A DNA stretch of 64,000 nucleotides from Spirodela intermedia (GCA_902729315.2 LR746279.1:2446501-2510500), one strand, 5' to 3'. Counted from the stretch's first letter, positions 24,180 to 37,034 are shown. A program made the numbers and translations. Notes: generated from the letters alone by a model not told the origin.

Positions 24180-26890
24180 ATGTGCAGATTTGAGAACTTG
24201 ATAGAATCCCAGTACAGAGCGGAGGAGAAGATGGGTTTGAGGCCTGCTGGAGAGGGCAAGGGGGAGAAGCCCAAGGGCTCGGTGGTGATGGCGGGAAGGT
24301 CGCGGAAGAATCTGTGGATCATCCGCGCGACGACGACTGTTCTTCTGTGGACCTGTGTTATGCAGCTCACGGCGCTGGGAGATATGTGGGGGCCCCGGGT
24401 GCTGAAGGGCTGGCCGTCCTGCTTCACTTCGCCTGGTTCGACTCCCATGGCGGTGATCTCCTCCCTTCCGCCATCAATCGAGGCAGAGAAGTTGGTGCTC
24501 CCCCCCAAAAGTGAGTTCATGTTCCTCTATAATCTGGTTCATGGCTTCCGACTGATTTCCCAATTTGTCGAAATATCCACACTAAAAGTATTCATCTTCA
24601 CTTCCCCACTTGCCTAAAGCCTGAGCTTCCCCGAATTCTATGATCAAATGGGTGGGAGTTCCTGGTCCATGGGAATTCTCTCTCATGGTTAAACTCTCCA
24701 TGGAACTGCTTCTTTTTATCTGCTGCTAGAAACATCTTTGCCACTTGTGGAAAAACTGGAAAGGTGGCCACTGTAGAGACATGGCCTCATTTTAGCATAG
24801 CCATTCTGGTCCCAAAAGCTGTGTTTCCCCTTCTTGACACTACCTCTTATGGAATCTGAAGAGTTTGCTTGCTTAAAATGTCATCCAGGAGTTTACAAGA
24901 ACAACGGGTATCTAATGGTTTCATGCAATGGAGGACTGAATCAGATGCGGGCAGCGGTGGGTACTCTGATATCAATGTTTTCTCATTTTTCTGTGTATAG
25001 AAATTAATCATGTATCTCCATTCTAATCTGGTTACTCAACTGCTGGATCATCTGCTCAAACTTCTTTGCAGATTTGTGACATGGTTGCTATTGCGAGATA
25101 TCTCAATGTGACTCTCATCGTACCAGAGCTGGATAAAACTTCCTTTTGGGCGGATCCAAGGTCTGCAGATTCTAAAATTATCATATACCTACTTTGTTTT
25201 ACTATATTATGTTCTTCTGATTCCTCTCACTGCTAAAAAGATCTCTTAATGCTCCGCAGTGAGTTTCAGGACATATTCGACGTGGATTATTTCATTACAT
25301 CCTTACGAGATGAGGTCCGAATACTGAAGGAATTGCCACCCAGACTGAAGAGAAGGGTAGAGCTGGGAATGGTCCATTCCATGCCTCCTGTTAGCTGGTC
25401 AAACATATCTTACTACCTCAATCAGGTCAACCCCCCTCTCTCTCTCTAGGGCAGCTCTGCATCAGCTAGATGAGTATGAAAAGAAAGCTCACGGCCAGAC
25501 CTCTTCTTTTCGTGCAGATTCTTCCCCTGATAAAGAAGCACAAGATTGTGCATTTGAACAAGACTGATGCCCGCCTTGCCAATAATGGGCTGCCATTGGA
25601 GATCCAGAAGCTGCGATGCCGTGTAAACTACAGCGCACTGAGGTTCACTTCCCAAATTGAAGAGCTGGGGAGAAAGGTGGTCGCCCTGTTACGGAAAAAA
25701 GGCCCCTTTCTGGTCCTCCATCTGCGATACGAGATGGACATGCTAGCTTTCTCCGGCTGTACTCATGGCTGCACAGACGCAGAGGTAGAAGAATTGACGA
25801 GAATGAGGTACTGGGTCCTCATCCCCTTCCACCTTTCTCGCAGTGGTTTCACTACCATTCTTAGAATCTGACCAGTCGCTTCTATATCTGCAGATATGCC
25901 TACCCATGGTGGAAGGAGAAGGTTATAGATTCTGTTCAGAAGAGGAAAGACGGCCTCTGCCCTCTGACTCCTGAGGAAACCGCCCTGGCCTTGAGAGCAT
26001 TAGGCATCGATGGCAACCTACAGATCTACATTGCTGCTGGAGAAATATACGGCGGGCGGAGGAGGATGGAAAGCCTTCTCTCATCATATCCCAATCTGGT
26101 TAGTAACTTGAGAGAGACTATTTTCTTTCCATATTCTCCTTCCTCTTTTTCTTTGCCTAATTGAGCTGTTTATTTCCTAAATAGGTGCGCAAAGAGGCGC
26201 TATTGGAACCATCGGATCTCATGTCCTTTCAGAATCATTCTTCTCAGATGGCAGCTTTAGATTACTTGGTATCTCTCGAGAGTGATATATTTTTTCCCAC
26301 ATACGATGGTAATATGGCCAAAGTTGTGGAAGGCCACCGCAGGTATTAAAATATCTTAATTCTTTACTGCATTTCTGACACCCACAGCCGTCAGATCTCA
26401 TTTAAGGCTTTGAATTGTTCTATACTGCGCAGAGAAATTATTTTTACCAGCAAAAAAAAATAATCTTGGTCAACGGGGTTTATTTTATTCTGTCTGTTCC
26501 GATCTTTTTAACCGTGATCATTACCTATCATTCAATTGGAAAAAGGGTTGACTTTTCTCTACTGGCGGCAGAGCATTTACTTACCTTAACCCACCAAAAA
26601 AAGAAAAATCTGATTCACCATACTTTCTTTTTGATTTGACGTTCTGTGGTTGATCCAGGTATCTGGGCTTTAAGAAGACGATCTTGTTGGATCGCCAGCG
26701 TCTGATAAACTCCGTTGACCTCTTCCACAATGGGTCCTTGAGCTGGTCAGAATTCTCCGCCATGGTGAAGGCGGCGCTTGCGGATCGGATGGCGGCTCCG
26801 GCAAGGCGGGTGGTGATTCCTGATCGCCCCAAGGAGGAGGACTCCTTCTACGCCAACCCACAGGAATGCCTGCTACAATCAACCAGATAG
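24180..26890 (+). CDS. O-fucosyltransferase family protein (GT106-like), type II membrane protein
   Basis: Eight exons: 24180-24510, 24889-24956, 25072-25160, 25260-25425, 25518-25807, 25894-26098, 26185-26342 and 26659-26890. All introns are GT-AG and phases agree, giving 512 aa. The ATG at 24180 is chosen because the frame upstream has no ATG. One transmembrane segment at about residues 45-66 follows a short basic cytosolic tail, the Golgi type II arrangement. The family motifs are in order: [10 protein letters not shown] (124-133), HLRYEMDML (286-294, with the Arg expected to contact GDP-sugar), [11 protein letters not shown], and [20 protein letters not shown] near the C terminus. Length is typical of the plant protein O-fucosyltransferase group. 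Related GT106 members include RG-I rhamnosyltransferases, so donor and acceptor cannot be stated. The sequence looks fully functional. Confidence 0.92.
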
Positions 26891-27235
26891 CTAGCAACTT
26901 ACGCCCTTCCAGTATATATATACACAATCTCTATAGAGCTCCTCTTGAGCCTGCTGGTGGGTGGTACATTGATTCTAGAGAGAGGATGGAAGCCCAATTC
27001 ATGGGTTTTTATCCAAATAAACCCCTCCTTACCCCTTTTTAGAGAGAGAGAGAGAGAGAGAAGGGGGAGGGGAGATGAGGGAGGGGTTCATTGTTTCAGG
27101 CATGAAGAGCTCAGAAGTAGGTTCCCTCTGTGGTTCTTCTCGGAAGCCATGTCGTTCATTGTTGTTGTCATCATCATTCTTTTATTTCATTGGTATTATC
27201 ATTGACGAGGGATAGTTTATGAAAGGCCCCTTTGC
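26891..27235 (+). other. 3' flank of the O-fucosyltransferase gene
   Basis: Probable 3' UTR and downstream DNA, with a short (GA)n tract at about 27042-27060. No further gene seen. Confidence 0.5.
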
Positions 27236-27239
27236 CGCA

Positions 27240-27506
27240 TCTCTCTCTCTCTCTCTCGCTCTCTCTCACTCGCTCTGGCATTGAGTTGATGCTTTGGTCT
27301 AAGAAACTAGTCTTGGAAAACCCAAAGAAGAGAGGAGATTCTTCGACGACGACCTTTTCAAGAGAGAGAGAGAGGTTGATGGTTTAACTACTAGCGAGAG
27401 GGAGAGAGTTCGTGTGTGAGTGAGAGAGAGAGAGATGTTGATGGTTTAATTGCTAGCCGAGAGAGAGAGAGAGAAAGAGTGTGTGAGTGCGTGCGTGCGT
27501 GCGTGC

Positions 27507-27545
<39 letters not shown>

Positions 27546-27574
27546 TGAGTCAGTGTGTTTTTGTGTGTGCGTGC

Positions 27575-27649
<75 letters not shown>

Positions 27650-27683
27650 TGAGAGAGAGAGAGAGAGAGTGAGTCTGTGTTTT

Positions 27684-27716
<33 letters not shown>

Positions 27717-27720
27717 GATA
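27240..27720. repeat. Compound (CT)n/(GA)n/(GT)n microsatellite block
   Basis: CT runs at 27240-27270 are followed by GA runs near 27365, 27425 and 27460. A large block of gtgcgtgc and pure GT follows at about 27478-27524 and 27560-27646, then GA again to 27718. The 166-codon minus-strand ORF is this repeat read as Thr-His and Ser-Leu. Confidence 0.95.
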
Positions 27721-27974
27721 ATGCTTGAACGGCGTGGGTAGAGAGAAGGTCGCCTATAGAGGGAAAGGAAAGCAGGTGGGGTGGGTGAGGTGGGGGAGGG
27801 GGAATAACAAAGAGATCGATGAGACTCCGCCGGGTACTGAAAGACGGAGGGGGATTGTCTCATCGTACGAAGCTGGTCCAGTCCGAGTTGTACAACTCGA
27901 CGCCAGCTGCTTGCCAGCGCGACGAGGCCCCACACCCCCAGTTTTGTCGTCAACCCGCACGTACGAGTCTCTCT

Positions 27975-28395
27975 TTCTCTCTCTATAAATTAAACCATCA
28001 ATCTCTCTCTCTCAAGACCAATTAAACACCAACCCCGGCATCTTCTCTCACTAGCATGTGAAACGGCCAACCTCGTTGACCTCTCCCCAACAGTTAAACA
28101 CCAACTCTTTCTCTCTCTCTCGCTAGCCATTAAACCACCAACCTCTCTCTCCCTCAAGACCAATTAAACCACCAACACACCTTGCATCTTCTCTCACTAC
28201 CATTTGAAACCACCAACCTCGTTGACCCCTCCCAAATATTTAAACACAAACCCAAACCTGTTCTGCATCTCTCTCTCTCTCTATCTCTTACTCACTCACT
28301 CCCACTCGCTCGCTCTCTCTCCAACCAAGGTTAACTGAATTCTCTCACATAACTCTAAACCACCAAGTGAGAGAGAGAGAGAGAGAGAGAGAGAG
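27975..28395. repeat. Irregular minisatellite built on attaaaccaccaa and (CT)n
   Basis: The phrase attaaaccaccaacctctct occurs in variants near 27989, 28021, 28095, 28129, 28165, 28205, 28238 and 28357, separated by CT-rich spacers. It ends in a (GA)n tract at 28371-28394. Confidence 0.75.
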
Positions 28396-28616
28396 GGCAA
28401 GTGTGACAATTACTTAATGGGCCCTACAGGTCCAATGCAGAAGGGGCAATGCCCACCCACGAGGGAACAAGAAGGGAACCGATGCTTAATCCACAGTCTC
28501 ATTGACTTCCATAGTCAAGGGGACTACCCCTAGAAGAAAGACTTTTTCCCTACAGTAAAAAGTCAACCCCAACTTCAACCTTTTCTGTCACTTCATCTAA
28601 AGACTTGCACAACAAT

Positions 28617-28992
28617 GACCAAATCACACTAATGACGATCCGAATTCACCGCAAAACAATTTCACTACTATATCTTTCACCGGTCGGATCAGTCAGACTC
28701 TTCAGCTGACCGATGAAGGTCCAACATCAGATAGGTCAACTCCAGACCAAATCACACTAATGACGATCTAAAGTCACCGCAAAACAGTTTTGCTACTATA
28801 TCTTCACGGTAAGATCAGTCAACTATTCAGCTGACCGATGAAGGTTCAATGTCAGATAGGTCAACTCCAGACCAAATAATGCTTATGAAGATCTAAATTC
28901 TTCACGAATCAGTCACGATTAGATTATTCGAGGTCGGAGCAGTCAACTCTTCAGCTGACCGATGAGGGTTTGACCTCGATTGGTCAACTCCA
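28617..28992. repeat. Three tandem copies of a 123-128 bp unit
   Basis: Copies lie at 28617-28744, 28745-28869 and 28870-28992. Each begins gaccaaat and ends with ggtcaactcca; the middle shares cttcagctgaccgatgaagg. A partial fourth copy begins at 28993. Copies 1 and 2 are close, copy 3 more diverged. No coding potential is seen. Confidence 0.92.
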
Positions 28993-29342
28993 GACCAAAT
29001 CAGCCCACGAATTCTATTCTGAACTTGCCATGTCGCCTAAATTTGGGCAAGAATCATCCAACTCAAGTTCAGATCTAATAAATTCGGATAGGAAAAAGAT
29101 CCCACAATTAGAAGAATGAAGCTCAGATTGGTCAACTCTGGATCAGATCATATATTCTGATTCGAGACAAGGGGAGATCCCGATCAGCTGGGCAAGAACC
29201 ATTAGAAAGCACAAGCTTGGATCATGAAAAATAAATTAAAAAACCTAGGTGGCCTCCCCTCGATGATATCCAAACTAGGGTTTGGCCGGGGTAAGGCATG
29301 TAGTCAGTCTGCAGACGAGATTAGCAGCAGATGATGAACAGC

Positions 29343-29397
<55 letters not shown>

Positions 29398-29568
29398 ATA
29401 AAGAGAAATTCATGAACAGGGTAGATTCTCAGGTGTGAAGAAACACAGAAGAGATTTCCAGATTGCATCAATGGACGAATGAGGATAGAAAAACCCTAGC
29501 GATGCCCTGGCCCGCCACAGATCACCATCATCAGAGGGTAACATAAGAGCGAGGAGAGAGAGAGAGAG
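28993..29568. other. Intergenic DNA 3' of the BIM-like gene, with a (GA)n tract
   Basis: A (GA)n run of about 25 dinucleotides lies at 29346-29395. The rest has no recognisable gene and probably includes the 3' UTR of the minus-strand BIM-like gene. Confidence 0.6.
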
Positions 29569-30048
29569 CTAGACAGCATCTGATTTGGGTCTCTTGCACC
29601 CAAACCCAGGATCCTCAACGCAGTCCCTGGACCTCGATTGATGGCCCGCCGCTTGGTCTTCCAGGTCCTAACAAACGCCCGAAAGTCAACTGCACTAAAA
29701 ATCTGTTTCCCATACCAAGGAACCGGAAAACTAAATAAAATAATAATAATAAAAGGTCCTGGGAATTCTAGTTCTAGTTTGTTCCATCCCAAGTTTTCCA
29801 CTAGAAAAAATAAAAAATAAAAAGAAAATAAAACCGGTGTAAAGAAGACGAAGAAGAAGATGAGATTACCTTGTGAATGGGGCCTGGCCAGGCGATCGAT
29901 CGACGGGCAAGATTGATCTGGACGGAGATGCTGGCTTCTGAGAGATCAATGCCCGAGTTCCGCAGGGCCTGTGCAAGAGCAGCGAGGAACCTGTGGGCTC
30001 CAAGATCACGAGGGGACCGTGGGAAGGGGTGAGTCACCCAATAACAGT

Positions 30049-30085
<37 letters not shown>

Positions 30086-33000
30086 ATCTTTCTAGGTGCT
30101 GCAAAGTTGACCAAATTGGTAGGGTTGGGCAGCCCTAGAAGACCAGCATTAGATTATCATGAAAAAATGTTTTTTTTAATAAAAAACTAATCTCCAAAGA
30201 TACTAGATTATTTTTTATTCCTGATTGAGTAAAGACGAGAGGGAATTTTCTCTAGGCATTAACAAAAGCATTATACATACTAAAGGGAAATAACAAAGAA
30301 CAGTAATCGATTTTTCTCAGGATATTAACATAAAATTATATAAACGAAAATAACAAAGAACAGGAATTGATTTTTCCCTGGATATGAACACAAAGAAAAC
30401 AGCAAAGGGTACGGACTGAGCTTCCATTGGATACTAGGGCGAACATTATGCACAATAAAGAAAAAAAAAGGGCAAAAGATAGGAAATGACACAAACCTAG
30501 AACTATATATATTGAAAAATCTCAAAAAAGTGAGTAATAATAATATCCTCCCCATCAAAATACACTTTGGATAGTTCATCTGGCAAAAAATGTCCGAATT
30601 AGTGAACCCAAAAGCCCAGCCCACCACGTAAAATTACTTTTCATGAAAAAAATATTATCCCCAAATATTAGATAATTTTATGATTCCTTCGCCAAGTGAA
30701 CCTTCCAGAAAAAAATTCTCCACAGATATTAATATTAAAAAATTATATAATCATCATCACCCTGGAACTATATATGAAAAATTATAGAAACAGATGACTG
30801 ATGATAATGGCTTACCTGTCAGAATATTCGCAGGACAAATTAATTGTCCCCTCATCGATGACCAGCTCCTCTTGCCCCCCGCTTAATGCATCAGTGTCAA
30901 TGCTGTTCCCCATGGTGCACGGTCTCAGCCCCAGAAGCGCCAGAGGACTTGCCGCTACAGTCTCGAGATCGGTATTCAAGCTGTGCTGTGGTTGGCACAG
31001 TCCCTCCCTGTTTGTAGCAGGAGGATACTGAATCGGGATGGGTGGGACAGCCAACTTGCCGGCCAGAGCCGAGCTTAGATTCACAGACTCAGCCACATCC
31101 TGGGAGCTTGAGATGGCCAATTGGGAATCTGACATGGCCCCGTCAGAGGGAAACATAAAGCCCGTGGATGCTGGGGTGTTTCTCCTGAGCGAAGGATCTC
31201 CAGGCCCCTGGCTGTTCTTCTGTTCCAACCAGGAGACGGACAGAGAAACAAAAAATTCATAAGCATTTGTATCGGACGAAAATTCCCTAAGATCCAGTGC
31301 CTACAGCAGTCCAAGAAACAAGAGGCAATCACGATGATATATTGGAGAAGATTATTAAAACTAATCCTGTGACAAGAACAGAATAAACCACCGACTTATT
31401 GACTTTTTGGGTCTGAGGGTATGTATAACAAAGGGGTGTGGTTTAGAACAGTTGGACTGCCAGATTCGACTTGGATGCATGGAGATATGGTCTTCTCATT
31501 GGACTGGAAACCGAAGTCAGTCAAAGCCAAAATCAAATTTTAATAAAAAATAAATATGGAATTTTCACTTTAAAAAAAAACATAAACACATTAATCTAAA
31601 AGAAAGGTATCTCTAGCAAGCCCCTTTCTCCCCATCCCTAATGCTTTATTAGCCACGAACTGTGGAAGAGTGGGAAGGGCTTCAGGCAAAGGGTTGTCTT
31701 GGAGCCAGCAGTGGGTTGAACGGTCTGGCGGTTGTTGGTCTATCCAATAAGGTATACCAAACTAGAAGTAGAAGTCTATGGAAAGCAGTATTACGGATGC
31801 CACTAAAGAGGTCTTCAGGTAACCTATGGCATGATGTAGGAGATATGAAATGGTGGGATAAAGGGCTCAACTAAAGAAGAAGATCCAGAAAAGCTCTATT
31901 AACACAGGCATCAATCAAAAAGTATAGATGGTCATGCTAACATACAATGGTCCGTGACTTAAATCAAAAATTTCATCTAAGATGCGCTGAAGAAGGTGCA
32001 TTGCTAATTTGCAATGTCTTTATTTGGTTATAAATGCTTGTGAACGAGAAGGACCCATGTCCACCAAATTCAATGTACTACAAAAGAGAGGTGGAAAGGT
32101 GCTACTGTAAGACCAGCAAATCTTAGAGAAGTGTTAGATCTATACTTACAAGTTCTTGAAGGAGAAAATAATGACAGATCCAGACTGCAGCATGCAGTAC
32201 AGTGGTGAAGAAAGGAGCGCTTTAATAGAAGTAGCTTACCCTCATTATAAATGGAGACTACTATGGGAGACATCAGACGAGAACATTGTGCAGACGAATG
32301 GAATATCTATTAAAATCTGTAGGACTATTGGCCAGTCAATTTGAAAAGAGATTTAACCAGCGGAACGAAAAGCTGATGATCCTCCCCTGCAAACAGATAT
32401 GAGCAATACTGCAAGGAAACATTGATTTTTCAATGTGATACGATTTTGTCGATAATGAGGAAACCCAAAGAAAGATGTACTACAATCATGAATAATCGCT
32501 TTAAATCTGTCTGGCAATCACGTTTCATGGAATGACACTACAACGGCAATGAAAACATTTAGGGACAAAGAATCAGACTTTCATACAGTCTATGGTTATG
32601 ACATCACAAACTAGATTCTAGAATAAGGGAGCACCTGATTGTCATGCGTCACAACATTACCACAAAAGGCAGATGTGAATACAAATGAAATGAGCGAAAA
32701 CGAATTGTACAGAGGAAGTTCCACTAGAAATATGATGAGCACTTTGGATCCTTGTTTACCCAACCATATTGACTATAAGTTGTATGCTGAAGCAGACAGG
32801 AACTAAATGGCTAACAACAGGGGAAGTCAACAGATGGAAAAGAAACAAGGAGGTGACACTGTAGATGCATAGTGAAGATTATTTCCCTTGGTTTGTGGAT
32901 ATCACATCATATTCTCCCTATTTACTGTTTCCTGAGTCATTTTTTCACCCAGTCAAAGTCAATAAACTTCATGCACTGTTTGAAGTTAGCAGTTCTCCTC

Positions 33001-35311
33001 ATAGTAGGCACAGCACAATTTACACTTTTTGATCTACCATGAAGAACTGATACCAACTCAACTATGGTGTGTAAGCACAGTTGAAAAAGTTGTTTACAAA
33101 TGAAATAAGTGTGCGGATGTATACCACCTGGCTACATGTGGCACACTAGAGAAATCCTCACTGAAAAAAGCGTCTTGATTGCAACTAGGTATGCTCATCA
33201 AATAATTATGTACAAATCCTTCCACTCCCAGCTATTCATCCAAACACAGGTAAGAAAGAGGTACAGACTTGATCTAACAATGGAAACTATGACTTGATCA
33301 GTGTTACCAAAAAGAGCTGCAGATAAAAGCACCACGAAATGATTAAAGCTCTAAGCATAGATGTAGAGTCGCATGAAAATATTACACGTGCTCATGCATG
33401 CAAGCAGATGTAGAAGGTAGAGTACTCCTCTATTACCCATGGCACCAGCTTTGCATTGTTTGGGTTGTATATTGGGTAGTTCAATTCATACTTGAGCACT
33501 TTTTCTTGTAAAATCTGGATATATTCAATGACCTGGAATGGAAATTTGCGGTTTAGGAAGATAATCTGAAGGCAAATTATTTTAAAGTAAAAGAATTTTT
33601 CAAAGCTTCATCTCAAATGAAACTGGGAGCTACCTCCAAAAGAAAGGATGCTTTATCTCGTTTCTGATCACTGTCTGGTATGAGGTCTCTTAATATCCGA
33701 AATCTGTATAAAAGAAAGTTACATATTTGTCTTTCCTTCACTGAATCACTTTTATCGGAAACATCTATGAGTTTCTTCACAGATTCAGCTTTAAAAAAAA
33801 TGTTAGCTGGCATAAATTTCCAAGAAAATGGAAGCAAAACTAAATGGCAAGGACCCTAACAAATTTTGGAGATCATTACACAAAATCTTTCCCATTTTCA
33901 TGTAGATTAACAGGGGACCAATATGGTGCAAGCTTTCTCAAAATAAATCATCACTGCATGTGAAATGAGGTCTCTGACGAACTAGATATTTCCTAAAAGA
34001 ATTTTCATGACATACAAAAAAAAAAATCGAAATAAGCTGGCCTTAATTTGATAGTCAAATCTACCAAACATAAAGGCAAACAGGATGTCATTTGTCATCA
34101 ACAACAATTCCTTTTTCATGTACACATGCCAATTGGACAGATTAAATATGAGTCTCGTTTCTCACCCACTTAGAATTACACCAGTGGCCTAGTTTACCCA
34201 AAAAGTTTTGTCCATTTGCTGTAAAAGGTTGGTTTGCAAAAGTGAATGGATGATCATTCCAATGAGAAAATCGTAAGTTCCTTCAATGACCTGAAGAAGG
34301 GACAAAGATAACAACAATGTCCCGATCCACATCTGAAAAGTACAACACAGAAGACAGATTCGGCATGCAAAGATTAATCGTTCAACATGATACCCCATTT
34401 TACTGAGATTAATTGAGAAGCACCTCTTTTGTGTCCTTGATGAAAAAAATGATCGTTGAACAAGATAACCACACTAGGTTAAGTTTGATAAGAAATAATA
34501 GTTAACAACAAAAGTTCACCTCAGCAATTGAGCCCCTTAGCATACTTGCTCAGATCCCAACAACCATATAATCGTTGTCCGTAAACCGATGGCCACAGTT
34601 AAGCCCATTTCATGGAAAATAAAATAAATTCCTACTCACACACTGACGACCATATCACACATGGAAGACAATGGTGAACCACAAAGCTTCAACAGAGAAT
34701 TGTATGAAAAAGGAATTGTGTAAAAGAAGGAAGAGATAAATCAACAGGGAAAGATAGAATCTAGCAGATGAACAAGAGGAGAACATATAAAAAACATTAC
34801 GGACACACCATGCTGGACAAGAACTTGAAACCACGGAAAAGAGAGCTGAAGAAATCAACAATCAAATGAAAGTGCAGGATTCTCGCCTGTCATTGATCCT
34901 GCTCCTCCGGCGTTGCTCAGTGGCTGAATGTTTAGATCGCGGCGTGGAGGGCTTCTGGTCAGTGCAGCTGTTGTCATTGTTCCTGTGTCTGTCACTGTCT
35001 ACTTTCGCCGCCACTTCTGCAACGGACCGTACGACAAAAACGAGTTAACGAATGAACGAACGAAGTTGGGAGAAAATCATAGCAACGAATTCGTATTCGC
35101 TCAAGGAGCATGGATAAGATTCATCGGTAAGCCGACAGAGACGTAACAATGAACAACCCTTCGGCTACCCTAGTCTACCGCACCCACGGACGTAATCTAG
35201 GGCAGCTACGGAAACCAAACCTTTCCGGGAGGACGTCTCCTTCCCAAAATCGTCATCGTCATCGTCATCGTCATCCATGAAGGACTTGTTGGATCTTGAC
35301 GCCGTCTCCAT
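29569..35311 (-). CDS. BIM1/BIM2-like bHLH transcription factor with a +1 frameshift in exon 4
   Basis: Seven minus-strand exons: 35311-35221, 35016-34887, 33703-33634, 33533-33437, 31219-30816, 29990-29870 and 29667-29569 (stop). Exon 1 encodes a poly-Asp stretch. Exons 2-4 encode the bHLH: basic region [16 protein letters not shown] (with the family's E-R-R), helix 1 FRILRDLIP, loop [15 protein letters not shown] and helix 2 [15 protein letters not shown]. Exon 5 carries the low-complexity middle ending [17 protein letters not shown], and exon 6 the conserved [23 protein letters not shown] proteins are nuclear partners of BES1 in brassinosteroid signalling; that role is family knowledge. 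Exon 4 is 97 bp where phase requires 96: one extra A after YEL shifts frame away from the family-like [14 protein letters not shown] and leads to a stop in exon 5. Without that base the product would be 336 aa. The donor of intron 2 is GC (34886-34885), a known minor class. Sequencing error or a recent null allele are both possible. Confidence 0.85.
31220..33436 (-). other. Intron 4 of the BIM-like gene
   Basis: A 2.2-kb intron with donor gtaata and acceptor ending gaacag. Short ORFs on both strands have no recognisable product. Confidence 0.6.
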
Positions 35312-36240
35312 TGATCGAGCTCTCCTGCTCGCCGCTCCAACGCAAAACACGCACAGAGAAGGAAATCTAGAACACCAGATTATCGACCAGCCGGGCAGCA
35401 CGAAGGAGGCAGAGCAGGGATGGAGGACCCACAGCAGCCACCGGAGAAGATCAACAAGGTGAGGGGAACCTGCCGCTCTTGTTGCCGCTGGTCCGGGGTT
35501 TGGGGTGAGGGGCGAAGCAGAAAGAGAGAGAGAGAGAGAGAGAGAGTAGTTGGTGATACGGCGTTGGGGAGCAGCAGTTAATGCCCGTTTAAAATTCAAC
35601 GAGCCCCAGACAGGGTTCTCAAAAGGGGGTAAGCCCATTAAGGCCCAGCTTGCTTCTTCCTAATTTCCAACTATATTTTCATTTTATTTTCTTCATTAAA
35701 ATATTTTTTTACTAATACCTGTATAGAATATATGAATTAAGTGTATTCCTTTCATATTTTTTTAATATGAATCATAAATTTTTTATTTAATATAAAATTT
35801 CATTTTTCGTATTAATATGAAAAAACTAATGTGAATTTGTTTAAAATTTAAACCGAATAAATTAAAAGTAAGTATTATGACATAATAGCCTTGAAATATA
35901 ATTAAAATTTAAATTTTTAATAATTATTAGACATTTACATGTTTTCTTAATCAATAGTGTTCTTAAACATAACCTATAAATTTCATAATATTCAATTCAT
36001 AGTGTTAAATAAGTAGACTTAAAACTATACTTCTAGCCCAAAAACATGCAAAAAAATATCCCATAGAAAAATTTAAATGTGGCAAAGTTTCAAGCATGTT
36101 GCATATGGATAATTATTAATATATACTAAAATAGGGGATGAATTTCTCTAAGCAAAGAAAAGCTTGGTTAAATCTTTTAATGTTGATTATCTTACATATT
36201 TGTAATTTTTTAGTCACTTCCATTTTTAAATGCAATAATT
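35312..36240. other. Upstream region of the BIM-like gene and AT-rich spacer
   Basis: A GA tract at 35523-35546 lies in the probable promoter or 5' UTR. From 35.64 kb the DNA is strongly AT-rich with no gene visible. Confidence 0.5.
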
Positions 36241-36553
36241 GATGATACCTGATTTTGTTAAAAAATATAGAAATTTGTTTTAAAATATATTTAATTACCA
36301 TAGGAAATATTTATTTTCCCTAAAATAGAAGTATATTCTGAGGTTACCTATACAAGTTCATAAATAGACTACCAAACTACCAATTCTATGTATTTTTAGG
36401 TTCTAATTAATATCAAATAAATGGTTTATTTTAGCCCATCGATCATAAATTAATTACAAAAAAGAAAATCAGCCCCAGTTACATTCATAAAGGCAACAAA
36501 TATTACACGATTTTACATTGTCAAGCTTACATAGTTCCCCCTGACAGCCAATC

Positions 36554-36590
<37 letters not shown>

Positions 36591-36604
36591 CGGTGCAGCC
36601 CCCC

Positions 36605-36802
36605 CTAACCGAAATTTATCTTGTGTGCTTTGGAGAAGTGCTTGCCAGCGGCGACCATGGTCGCCTCGGGGGCGGCGGGCGAGGCCGCCGGCGAGCGGCT
36701 ACCTTCGCCGCCGCTTGGCCGTCTGGGCGCCGTAGTGCATGCTCGCCAGGGCTTCAGTAACCGCGAGTACCATTTCCTTTCATTCTCCTTCTCCTTCCCC
36801 AT
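36605..36802 (-). CDS. Unrecognised 65-aa small protein, locus A1
   Basis: A single-exon ORF on the minus strand from ATG 36802-36800 to TAG 36607-36605. I do not recognise the family. The product is basic, starts MGKEKENERKW, has the aromatic/basic segment WYSRLLKPWRA, a Pro/Ala/Gly linker and the tail VAAGKHFSKAHKINFG. Four facts support it as a gene. A TATAAA box lies about 230 bp upstream on the same strand. No ATG occurs between that box and this start. A duplicate (A2) preserves frame, ends and most residues, with a 12-bp indel that is a multiple of three. The 3' flank is also conserved. There is no signal peptide or membrane segment. It could be a regulatory small protein, or a fragment of a longer gene family. 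Confidence 0.55.
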   Translation of the reverse strand: MGKEKENERKWYSRLLKPWRACTTAPRRPSGGEGSRSPAASPAAPEATMVAAGKHFSKAHKINFG

Positions 36803-37025
36803 CTCGTCCTCCGGTCTCAGCCAAACTAAAAGAGGAATTACACAAGATCGCCGCAAGAGGACTTCAGAGCTCTGGTCGCCCGAGGTGGCCGGAAAACTTC
36901 GAGTTCCAACTTCAGAGAGAACGATCGGGCAGCGCGTTGGCGGAGGAAGAAGAAGAAGAAGAAGAATCGGTGGTGCCCTTGCTGGAGGATCAGTGTGACG
37001 AGTTCGTTTAGTTTCAGCGGGCTGT

Positions 37026-37034
37026 GAATTTATA
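37026..37034 (-). promoter_or_regulatory. TATA box of locus A1
   Basis: Reads TATAAATTC on the minus strand. The same box followed by ttcacagccc is found at locus A2. Confidence 0.6.

Noticed and set aside
27453-27953. 166-codon minus-strand ORF with Thr-His repeats
   Set aside because: Direct translation of the GT/GA microsatellite.
28617-28992. Possible CRISPR-like array
   Set aside because: Units are contiguous with no unique spacers of uniform length, and the genome is a plant; it is a tandem satellite.
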